Assembly: GCF_902779965.1 (NCBI RefSeq) | Contig: NZ_CACZDK010000002.1 | Span: 62,001 to 126,000, forward strand | Source of the DNA: Fibrobacter succinogenes | Lineage (GTDB): Bacteria > Fibrobacterota > Fibrobacteria > Fibrobacterales > Fibrobacteraceae | Reading direction: 5' to 3' | DNA length: 64,000 nucleotides | Shown here: piece after piece, positions 1-6,593 of the stretch | How the letters are laid out: the number at the start of each line of letters is the position of its first letter | How positions within the stretch are numbered: position 1 is the stretch's first letter | The notes under the pieces: generated by a model | What the model was told of the DNA's origin: nothing | The model's input: the letters and a program-made list of their open reading frames with translations, nothing else | Database searches by the model: none | Program-made: the position numbers and the translations under genes

Positions 1-450
1 TACCCCGAACGAGCCCTTGAGGACGCGGCCAGAAGGCGGCTTAGGCGGTTCCGAAAGGACGCTCTTGAGCACGCGTTTTGGGGTTCCTTCGGGCGCTGCT
101 TGTGCAATAATCTTCTTGACTTCGGCGTCTTCGGCCTTTGGTGCGCTTGCGTTTGTGGCGATTTTCTTCAAGATGCTGTTGATTTCGGCGTCTTTTTCGG
201 CTTCGCGCGATTCGGCTGTTTCCGGTTTGTTGTACTTGGCTACGAGCGAATTGAACTTGGCGTTTTCGTTTTTTTCCTTGAGCGCCATACGCTCACGCTT
301 GGACGGACGCCTTGCTCCGTTGTGCCTTTTGCCAACAAACTTTTTCTCTTTGCTTTCCGAGTTTCGGATAATTTCTTCGTCGGAAAGACCACGCAATTCG
401 GGCGGAACTTCAGTGATTTGAAGAGCCTCTTTTTTAGTGGAATCAGTCAT
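1..450 (-). CDS. hypothetical charged protein, partial (C-terminus off the window)
   Basis: The frame is open on the minus strand from an ATG at 450 to the first base of the window, giving 150 codons with no stop, so the 3' end is missing. The product starts MTDSTKKEALQITEVPPE and is very rich in Lys, Glu, Ala and Pro, with a basic stretch (KRHNGARRPSKRER) near residue 45 and helical charged segments after it. There is no signal peptide, membrane segment or Cys. I do not recognise a family; it looks like a cytosolic nucleic-acid-associated or scaffold-like protein, but that is only composition. It diverges from the AlkD-like gene across a 150-bp AT-rich gap with long A and T runs, which is likely to hold both promoters. 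Codon use is like that of neighbouring genes, supporting a real CDS. Confidence 0.7.
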   Translation of the reverse strand, partial: MTDSTKKEALQITEVPPELRGLSDEEIIRNSESKEKKFVGKRHNGARRPSKRERMALKEKNENAKFNSLVAKYNKPETAESREAEKDAEINSILKKIATNASAPKAEDAEVKKIIAQAAPEGTPKRVLKSVLSEPPKPPSGRVLKGSFGV

Positions 451-599
451 GATTTATGGGTCTTTTAACTGTTTTTTGGCTTTGTCAAGTTTTTTTTGCA
501 TTTTTTTTGCAAAAAATCTGAGAAAAATTTAAAAAAAATTGAAAAAAATGCTTGTCAAGGTCTAGAAAAAAAATTCTTTATGGACTATTTTTGGTGTAC

Positions 600-1262
600 A
601 TGCTTCGGTTTACACAAGAAATATCTCTCGCTTTGCGCTCTATCGCTAATGAAGAAGAGTCGCATGAAATGTCTAAGAAGGCTAGGGAGCAATTTGAATT
701 TCTCGGAATCAGATTGGTTCCCCGCCGTGAAGTCACGTACCCAATTTTCGACAAGTACCCGCCAAAGGACGGGGATGAACTTGTTTCGAGAGTTGAGGAT
801 ATGTGGGCACAGCCGTATAGGGAATTCCAGTACGCGGCCTGTGACTACTTGTTCCGTCATCGTGTGCTTCTCGGTGGCCAGCACCTTAATTTTTTGAAAA
901 AGCTCATTAAGACCAGAGCTTGGCGCGACACGGTCGATACCCTCGCTTCTTGCGTGTTGGGGGATTTGGCGCTCCGCTTGCCGGCTTTGCGTACAAAGAT
1001 TGCGTCATGGATTCGCGATCCGAACATCTGGGTTCGTCGTAGTGCAATTATCTTCCAAGTGCAGTACAAGGACCGCACGGACTGGCCGCTCTTGCGTCAG
1101 TTCTGCCTCACTTGCGCCAAGGACGATGATTACTACATCCGCAATGGCATTGGTCGTGCACTTTCGGAATACGCACGAATTAATCCGACGGAAGTACGCC
1201 GCTTTGTTCAAGACAACGCGTTTGCCGAACAAACTGCTCAGGAAATCCTGCGTTTAATCTAG
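600..1262 (+). CDS. AlkD-like DNA alkylation repair glycosylase (HEAT-like repeats)
   Basis: The 220-residue product fits the AlkD/AlkC family (PF08713), which excises alkylated purines such as N7-methylguanine or N3-methyladenine from DNA using stacked HEAT-like helices. Family landmarks are visible in order: QFEFLGI near residue 33, REFQYAACDYL near 76, WRDTVDTLA near 105 (Trp and catalytic-type Asp of the AlkD W..D..D region), and WVRRSAIIFQ near 144 (the conserved Arg). The position that is usually Trp in the GW.LREY motif reads GIGRALSEY here, so one aromatic lining residue of the classical pocket is replaced by Arg. The ATG at 600 is chosen because the homologous N-terminus (helix ending in ANEEESHEM) begins here; an upstream TTG in frame at 552 would add a tail in AT-rich non-coding-like sequence. 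No clear Shine-Dalgarno. A terminator follows directly. Confidence 0.82.
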   Translation: MLRFTQEISLALRSIANEEESHEMSKKAREQFEFLGIRLVPRREVTYPIFDKYPPKDGDELVSRVEDMWAQPYREFQYAACDYLFRHRVLLGGQHLNFLKKLIKTRAWRDTVDTLASCVLGDLALRLPALRTKIASWIRDPNIWVRRSAIIFQVQYKDRTDWPLLRQFCLTCAKDDDYYIRNGIGRALSEYARINPTEVRRFVQDNAFAEQTAQEILRLI

Positions 1263-1287
1263 TTTTGGTTCTATATCAGCAACTTTT

Positions 1288-1316
1288 AAAGACTCTCGAA
1301 AGGGAGTCTTTTTTTT
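1288..1316 (+). terminator. rho-independent terminator after the alkD-like gene
   Basis: An 8-bp stem AAAGACTC/GAGTCTTT with an 8-nt loop is followed by a run of T residues, 25 bp after the stop codon at 1262. A palindromic GTCATCCTCC..GGAGGATCC repeat follows immediately. Confidence 0.85.
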
Positions 1317-1345
1317 GTCATCCTCCGAAGGAGGATCCGTAAAGG

Positions 1346-1489
1346 CTATTTCTTTTCGGCTTTTTTCGCCTTTTCCTTTAGCGGAAAGGCGAACTTGCCT
1401 TGAAGAACGCAACCTTTGGCACCGGGGTCGCATTCCTGTTTGCGTTTTTCGCAAAACGTTTCGTTGAGGTATTTACATTCCCAGCTCAT
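1346..1489 (-). CDS. small conserved Cys-rich protein (47 aa)
   Basis: A 47-residue frame on the minus strand begins with ATG at 1489, preceded by a strong Shine-Dalgarno AAGGAG about 7 bases upstream (1495-1500), which is unusual in this window and supports translation. The product begins MSWECKYLNETFC and contains CDPGAKGCVLQGKFAFPL, giving four Cys in a C-x8-C-x6-C-x6-C pattern, then a Lys-rich tail. Short proteins with W-E-C near the start and a CDPG.KGCVL.GK core are, as I recall them, widespread in delta-proteobacteria and related anaerobes, with no known function; four Cys suggest a metal or Fe-S site, which is inference. It lies between two repeat-rich gaps and is transcribed towards the terminator of the alkD-like gene. 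Confidence 0.75.
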   Translation of the reverse strand: MSWECKYLNETFCEKRKQECDPGAKGCVLQGKFAFPLKEKAKKAEKK

Positions 1490-1872
1490 AAGCACTCCTT
1501 CTTAAAGTGGCTTGTCGCGCTCCATTTGATGTGGCATCTCTTTTAATTTAATCAAAAAGTAGGGGAATATCTTAATTTTTTTCATCGCTATCCTCGCGAA
1601 TGCGAGGATTCATAGCATTTGCCGCGGTATCTGTTTGTGGACGCTGCGACACTCGTTTGGGAGGAATGTTGGGCCATCTTGAGGTGGTTTGCGATTCTCG
1701 CCTTAATCAAAGTTGCGCTCCTGCGTAGCGCGTTTTGTGGCGGCTCGGTCATGGCAAATTGAGCAAGCTCATCTGCCGCGACGCTCGCCTTAATCAAAAT
1801 GGCGCTCCTACGTAGCGCGTTTTGGTCGGCTCGATCATGAAAACAAGCAAGCTTGTTTTCGCGATTCTCGCC
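1490..1872. repeat. repeat-rich gap; ~85-bp direct repeats running into mqnC
   Basis: This gap holds no gene that I can support. A hairpin repeat (TATCCTCGCGAATGCGAGGATTC) lies near 1588-1610. From 1691 three copies of a unit beginning GCGATTCTCGCCTTAATCAA recur at 1691, 1778 and 1861 (spacing 87 and 83 bp); the first two continue with GCGCTCCTRCGTAGCGCGTTTTG. The third copy contains the stop codon of mqnC (1873-1875), so the last residues of that protein, N-F-D, are written by the repeat. Confidence 0.7.
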
Positions 1873-2907
1873 TTAATCAAAATTTAGACTTCTGCGATAT
1901 GGTGTAAATCCGGCGTTTTTGATGAATGCTTCGGCTTGCTCGATGGTCGTGAGGCCGTGATTCTTAAGCACGTTCTCTTCGATGACTATGCTGTTGATAT
2001 CGTCGGCGCCGGCGTGCAACCCGAGTTCGCCGAGCGAAAGTCCCATGCCGAGGAGCGACACTTCGATGTGCGGGATGTTGTCGAGGTACAGGCGGCTGAG
2101 CGCAAGTAGCTTGAGGTATTCGTCGCCGCGCACATGGCGAATGGGGAATTTGTCGGTTTGCGGTTGAAACGTCCAGACGACAAAGCTCTTGAAGCCGCCT
2201 GCGATATCTTGCGTTTTTCGAACGTATTCCAAATGCTCAATGACTTCTTCAGCGGTTTCGGCGCTGCCAATGACGATGTTTGCGCTGCCGGGGAGGCCCT
2301 TCTTGTGGCAGGCGGCAAGCGTATCGCACCACTGCTGCGCGGGGAGCTTCTTTGGACTCAAAATTTGACGCATGCGATCGGAGAGAATTTCGGCGCCTGC
2401 GCCCGGGACAGAGCTGAGGCCAGCTTCTTTCAAAATGTCGAGCAGATCATCGAGCGCCATGCTGTTGAATTCGGCTATGCGTACAAGTTCTACCGGCGAA
2501 AAACCGCGCACCTTGACGCCCAATTCCTGAGTGAGCATTTTCAGAACATCGGTGTAATAGCTAAGAGGAATTTCCTTGTTGACGCCACCTTGCAGAAAAA
2601 TTTGGTCGGCGCCTTTGGCTTTTGCCTCACACGTTTTTTGGCGGATTTCGTCTAAACTCAAAACGTATGCTTCGGGGCTGTGGACGCTGCGGCAAAAACT
2701 GCAAAAACTACAAGTCACTTCGCAGACGTTCGTGTAGTTCACGATGCGGAATGCGGTGTAACCCACGCGGTTCCCGGGAAGTTTAGCATGACGCACTGAG
2801 TCTGCCGCCTCGACGACTTCTGTCCACGGCACGTTTCTCAAAATTTCGAGACCTTCCGCTGGTGTCAATCGTTCTTGAGCAATAGCTTTTTTTAGCAAAG
2901 AATTCAT
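1873..2907 (-). CDS. mqnC: cyclic dehypoxanthine futalosine synthase (MqnC), radical SAM
   Basis: The 344-residue protein is a radical SAM enzyme with the CxxxCxxC cluster motif (CEVTCSFC, near residue 62) followed by SFCRS, then QGGVN and the SPVE segment typical of the MqnC/MqnE/CofH group. MqnC cyclises dehypoxanthine futalosine in the futalosine route to menaquinone. MqnC rather than MqnE is favoured by the WTFQP motif near residue 252 and by GADD.....EENVL near the C-terminus (residue ~305). Length is normal for the family. The start ATG at 2907 gives the usual short N-terminus before the RVGYTAFRIVNYTN strand. No other menaquinone gene is in the window; the gene stands alone, with a heptad array 22 bp upstream. 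MqnE or another CofH-like enzyme is the alternative. Confidence 0.82.
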   Translation of the reverse strand: MNSLLKKAIAQERLTPAEGLEILRNVPWTEVVEAADSVRHAKLPGNRVGYTAFRIVNYTNVCEVTCSFCSFCRSVHSPEAYVLSLDEIRQKTCEAKAKGADQIFLQGGVNKEIPLSYYTDVLKMLTQELGVKVRGFSPVELVRIAEFNSMALDDLLDILKEAGLSSVPGAGAEILSDRMRQILSPKKLPAQQWCDTLAACHKKGLPGSANIVIGSAETAEEVIEHLEYVRKTQDIAGGFKSFVVWTFQPQTDKFPIRHVRGDEYLKLLALSRLYLDNIPHIEVSLLGMGLSLGELGLHAGADDINSIVIEENVLKNHGLTTIEQAEAFIKNAGFTPYRRSLNFD

Positions 2908-3270
2908 TGGTTAAATAATAGAAAAGGTTTTAGGTTACAGGTGTCAGGTATTAGGAAAAAAACATGCACTTTGTGCATCTGTATAAGGCTGTTTCGCCAC
3001 GAATAATAATCTAACTCCTAACCCCTAAAACCTAATACCTAATGCCCCATTGACTAATTATCCATGATACCGTGTTCGCGCCTTGTGACTTGGCGCACGG
3101 ATGAAGATATATTACAAGTAGGTTTAGTTAGGTAGAACACTGATGTGTTCATGCTTGGTTTTGCATAGCCACGCTGTTGTGTGGCGTATCTCCTTGCGTG
3201 TTTCAAATCAGTTTGGAGGACTTATCCCATCGGGAAAAGAGTTAGGAATGATACAAAAGGAGAACAGGGT
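2908..3270. other. intergenic: two heptad arrays and two leader hairpins
   Basis: No coding region recognised. A degenerate 7-bp array with consensus NNNNAGG lies at about 2928-2956, and a second, on the opposite strand, with CTAAYNC units at about 3011-3046. Upstream of the esterase are two perfect small inverted repeats: GAACAC-TGAT-GTGTTC (3135-3150) and GCCAC-8 nt-GTGGC (3168-3185), followed by about 85 bp before the start codon, consistent with a structured 5' leader. Confidence 0.55.
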
Positions 3271-4716
3271 ATGAAACACCTCGGTTTAAAATGTGCTGCT
3301 ATGGCTATCGCTATGGTGGCTTCGGCTCAAGCTTTTACTCTTACGGGTAAAGTAAGTGATGAAAGCGGCAAGGCTATTGATAAAGCCTCTGTTGAACTTT
3401 TAAAAAACGCTCTCAAGACAACGACTGATTCCAAAGGCGAATTCAAAATCGTCAAGGAAGATTCTACAATCGGTATTCGCACTGTCCGTCCGAGGCTCGG
3501 TTACGTGAGCGTGATGAATGGAGTTTTGTCGTATTCGCAGAGCACAAATGAACCTGTCCGCGTGCAGATCTTTGATGCCGTGGGTACTCGTGTCTTGAAC
3601 GAAACTGTTTACGGCTCGGGCACTTTAGATATGCAGTCTGTCGTGCGTTCGCAGGGGGCGTATTTTGCCCGCGTGAGCGTTGGCAGTGCACAGAGCAACT
3701 TCCGTTTCACATCTAATGGTAATTACAAAGCCTCATTCGGTGAAGCTGTTGCTCGTGGTCTTGCGAAAGAAGGCGAAGGCGACGAACTTCGCGTGATTGC
3801 TACGGATTATGATACGTTGACAGTTGCTCTTTCTAATTTGGATACAAACGTTACGCTCAAGCTCAAAAAAACGGTCAAGCAGCCGGAATACGCTTACGGT
3901 TGGGGCCTCAAGAACGATCCGGTTCCTACACGCGGTTGCGGCAAGGATACCAAGCTTGATTACAAGTATCGTGGCGATAAGCCTTACATTGAATTCAAGT
4001 GGAGCAAGGGCACTCGTACCGTGCGTATTGATATCCCGAAGAGCTATGACAAGAATAAACCGTACAAACTCATTTTCGGTATGCAGTGCATGGGAGGCTG
4101 GGCCGGTGGCGTGCAAGACGAAGGCTACTATGGCTTGAAACCGCTTGACAAGAACGAAACTGCAATCTTCGTTGCTCCGGAAGGTAACGGAAACCAAGCT
4201 CCGTGGGACCAAAACGACTACATTCTCTTTGATGAACTTTTGGCCATGCTCGAAGACAGCTTCTGCATTGACTCTTCCCGCGTGTTCTCGACGGGCTTTA
4301 GCTATGGCTCCATGTTCAGTAACGGACTTTCTTGGAACCATCAGGATGTGCTCCGCGCTGTTGCCGTGTACGAAACTGCCGAACGCAACATTTGGCTTCC
4401 GCAGCGTAAGCAGATGGGCATTGGCTGGATGGGCGTGCTTGGCCTCGATGATAACCTCTGCACTCCGGAAATGGGACGCAATGCCCGCGACATTATCTTG
4501 ACGCTCAACTCCGAAGGCGGTAAGGCAAAGAATGAGCGCGCCGAAGAAGCTCAGCGCAATGCCGCTCACAAGTGCTATGACTACACGACTGTCGAAGAAC
4601 GTTTCCCAGTTCGTTGGTGCACTCAGTCCGGTGGCCACATCTGGGACCACAAGGACCCGGGCCAGCAAAAATCTTGGGTGCCTGAAACCACTTGGGATTT
4701 CTTCAGCAAGTTCTAA
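3271..4716 (+). CDS. secreted CE1-type esterase (feruloyl/acetylxylan esterase-like)
   Basis: This 481-residue secreted protein has a signal peptide (residues 1-20, ending ASAQA), then a small beta domain resembling a carboxypeptidase-regulatory/CNA-B module (GKVSDESGKAIDKASVELL), then a linker domain, and from about residue 205 an alpha/beta-hydrolase of the CE1/LpqC polyhydroxybutyrate-depolymerase-like group. The nucleophile elbow is GFSYGS (G-x-S-x-G) near residue 345, and the likely catalytic His is in SGGHIWDH near 455. Enzymes of this type cleave ferulate or acetyl groups from xylan, which suits a plant-wall degrader; the exact substrate is inference. The ATG at 3271 is preceded by AAAAGGAG (3255-3262); a longer frame from 3181 has no ribosome site and would bury the signal peptide. 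A strong terminator follows. Confidence 0.85.
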   Translation: MKHLGLKCAAMAIAMVASAQAFTLTGKVSDESGKAIDKASVELLKNALKTTTDSKGEFKIVKEDSTIGIRTVRPRLGYVSVMNGVLSYSQSTNEPVRVQIFDAVGTRVLNETVYGSGTLDMQSVVRSQGAYFARVSVGSAQSNFRFTSNGNYKASFGEAVARGLAKEGEGDELRVIATDYDTLTVALSNLDTNVTLKLKKTVKQPEYAYGWGLKNDPVPTRGCGKDTKLDYKYRGDKPYIEFKWSKGTRTVRIDIPKSYDKNKPYKLIFGMQCMGGWAGGVQDEGYYGLKPLDKNETAIFVAPEGNGNQAPWDQNDYILFDELLAMLEDSFCIDSSRVFSTGFSYGSMFSNGLSWNHQDVLRAVAVYETAERNIWLPQRKQMGIGWMGVLGLDDNLCTPEMGRNARDIILTLNSEGGKAKNERAEEAQRNAAHKCYDYTTVEERFPVRWCTQSGGHIWDHKDPGQQKSWVPETTWDFFSKF

Positions 4717-4735
4717 AAAATTCCTCCTCACTAAG

Positions 4736-4766
4736 CTCCCGGTATAACAGCCGGGAGTTTTTTTTT
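4736..4766 (+). terminator. rho-independent terminator after the CE1 esterase
   Basis: A perfect 7-bp stem CTCCCGG/CCGGGAG with an 8-nt loop is followed by nine T, 20 bp after the stop codon. Confidence 0.92.
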
Positions 4767-4825
4767 GTTGAATTGTCCCTCAAAAAAAGCCGCGAAAAAG
4801 CAAAAAATTGAAAAAACGGCGTTTT

Positions 4826-5064
4826 TTACGTAAAATTTTGGCTTTTGGGGCACTTTTTTACGTAAAATTTTAACGTTGTCTGTATTTATTTGGCTGGTTT
4901 CATAATTTTTGCGCTGTATAACGCCCGAAAAATGACGTTAAAATGCTTTTTGAGTGGAAAAATGGGGGCGAAAAATGAAAAATGGTCATTGAAATTCAAG
5001 AATTTACTTACTTTGTACGAAAAATTACGTAAGATTTGGGCTGAAATTAACGTTTCTTACGTAA
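4826..5064. repeat. TTACGTAA four-box element, copy A
   Basis: Four perfect TTACGTAA palindromes start at 4826, 4858, 5025 and 5057, so the spacing is 32, 167 and 32 bp. The second box is followed by AATTTTAACGTTGTCTGTA, which is repeated almost exactly at 35971. The same four-box layout occurs at 35934-36170 with spacing 31, 166 and 32. The inner ~150 bp are different in the two copies. A 45-residue frame (ATG 4962 to stop 5099) overlaps the right half and resembles a frame at the same place in copy B. The element could be a small non-coding RNA gene, a MITE-like element or a protein-binding array; nothing here decides. Confidence 0.6.
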
Positions 5065-5099
5065 AAAAAGAGCAAAAAATCATTTTTTCGAAAATGTAA
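4962..5099 (+). CDS. possible small protein inside TTACGTAA element A
   Basis: A 45-residue frame begins MGAKNEKWSLKFKNLL and ends in KKEQKIIFSKM. The segment NLLTLYEKLRK plus SYVKKEQK aligns with NLVSLYENLRK plus SYVKIEQK read in the equivalent frame of the second element (ATG at 36083). Several of the base differences between the two copies over the 33 nt before and including the third box fall at third codon positions, which hints at coding constraint, but the sample is tiny and both copies are AT-rich. No good ribosome-binding site. The alternative, that this is a non-coding element, is equally likely. Confidence 0.25.
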   Translation: MGAKNEKWSLKFKNLLTLYEKLRKIWAEINVSYVKKEQKIIFSKM

Positions 5100-5137
5100 G
5101 GCTGTTTTTCTTTTGTTTGAATTGTAATTTGGGGAAT

Positions 5138-6553
5138 ATGAAAAAAATTTTGAAAATGCTGCTGGTCGTTGCCGCACCGCTTTTGCTTGTGGCTGCGTTT
5201 TACGGGTATCATTTTTATTGTGCAAAATCGTTAGAAAAAATGAGATATTCGGATGCGGATGTCTCTGCAGTCGATGCGGAACGTGCCGTAAGTATACTTA
5301 TCTATTCAATGGGTTTGGATAAGGGCATAAAATGCGAACCTACAGGATTAATTGAAGAAAATGTGAATGATTATTTGGAAGCAGGGATGACTGCAGATGT
5401 ATATGAGTTGGACACTATTATGGATCGCCGTATCGAAAAGGAACATGATGATTTAGGTAGAACGTCAATTGCTGTGTATAAGAAAAAACGTGATACTGGG
5501 TGCTTTGATAAAGTGAATTCTGTTATACTAAATGAAAATGCAGATTCCTTGTTTGGTGTGACTTGTAGTCTTTTTCCGGATAAAAATGTGCGACAGAAAT
5601 TTTATGTTGGAAAGCGTCGTAATGGTATTGTGACAGAATGTGAAATTTATTATCGATATGAGCCTAGTTTTAGTATGCCATTGAATTTGAACAGTGTGCA
5701 GCGGATGGAACTAGATTCTGTTTCTGGAAGAATAACCAAGTTTATTTCAAAAAAAGGAGAACGTATCCCTTATAAAATAAGGAAACTTTACGACTGGTTC
5801 TATTACGATTCGTTCATGTATGATGATTTGCTTCTAGACGCTAAGATGATTTTTGATAGCTTGGGGCGCCTTGTAAAATCAAATATGAAAGGAAAAGTTT
5901 TTCGTTATGAGCATTTGACGAATGATACCGCAAATCATAATGTGAAAATTTATAGTGAGTCTGGGAAAAATATCGGTTTTTACAAGAGGTCCTTTGATTA
6001 CAATGGAAACCTGCAGACTGTACGGTATGGAACAAATTTTTATGAAGTGAATGAAAAGCGCTATTATGAAAATGGCAAGTTAATCAAAGAAACATCGAAC
6101 GAAAATCGTTTTTATTTTAGCTTGCGTTCTCGGGTGAGACTTTTTGATTCTATGGAAAATGAAATTTTGGATTCCTCTTTTTATGAGCATACTTTTTTGC
6201 CGGGAACAAGATTTGGGGCTCGCTCGTATGTGGTCAAACGTGAATATGAAAATGGAAAATTAAAAAAGGACGAACGCTACGAGGAAATGTTTAGAAGGCC
6301 GTTGTCTTTTATATTTTCTTCAATGAAATCAAAGCAAATCAAAGAAGTCAAAAATTTGAGATTTGAGTATGATCAAATGGGAACGTTGATGTCTATGGTT
6401 GATGTTTTGCATGGGAAAAAAGTTCTCTTTTCGAAAGAAATGCAAGATAGTCTTCCGATGTGTTCTGATGATTTTTTTCGGTATTGGGGAATGAAAAAGT
6501 GCGAAAAAGGAATGGAAAATTCGATTCAAATGAAACCGTGGATGCCGAAATAA
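5138..6553 (+). CDS. hypothetical membrane-anchored protein with YENGKL repeats
   Basis: The 471-residue product has an uncleaved signal or N-terminal anchor (residues 4-25, LKMLLVVAAPLLLVAAFYGYHF) and a large extracytoplasmic part. No established family is recognised. The C-terminal half holds motifs such as YYENGKLIKE (near residue 310) and EYENGKLKKD (near 374) that resemble the short beta-hairpin repeats of MORN-variant/YwqK-type proteins. Codon use is more AT-rich than that of most neighbours (many TTT, AAA, GAT), which could reflect foreign origin or low expression. ATG at 5138 is chosen over a TTG 21 bp upstream because the hydrophobic segment starts directly after it; only a weak GGGGA precedes. 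It begins 70 bp downstream of the TTACGTAA element. Confidence 0.65.
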   Translation: MKKILKMLLVVAAPLLLVAAFYGYHFYCAKSLEKMRYSDADVSAVDAERAVSILIYSMGLDKGIKCEPTGLIEENVNDYLEAGMTADVYELDTIMDRRIEKEHDDLGRTSIAVYKKKRDTGCFDKVNSVILNENADSLFGVTCSLFPDKNVRQKFYVGKRRNGIVTECEIYYRYEPSFSMPLNLNSVQRMELDSVSGRITKFISKKGERIPYKIRKLYDWFYYDSFMYDDLLLDAKMIFDSLGRLVKSNMKGKVFRYEHLTNDTANHNVKIYSESGKNIGFYKRSFDYNGNLQTVRYGTNFYEVNEKRYYENGKLIKETSNENRFYFSLRSRVRLFDSMENEILDSSFYEHTFLPGTRFGARSYVVKREYENGKLKKDERYEEMFRRPLSFIFSSMKSKQIKEVKNLRFEYDQMGTLMSMVDVLHGKKVLFSKEMQDSLPMCSDDFFRYWGMKKCEKGMENSIQMKPWMPK

Positions 6554-6593
6554 AATTCGCCGAACTGCAATCCTTTTTTCTACATTTGCGGCC

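Noticed and set aside
1588-1797. 69-residue minus-strand frame in the gap before mqnC
   Set aside because: It consists of the direct repeats and lacks a ribosome site.
3733-4731. 332-residue minus-strand frame opposite the CE1 esterase
   Set aside because: Covers the esterase catalytic domain in antisense and has no ribosome site or recognisable domain.
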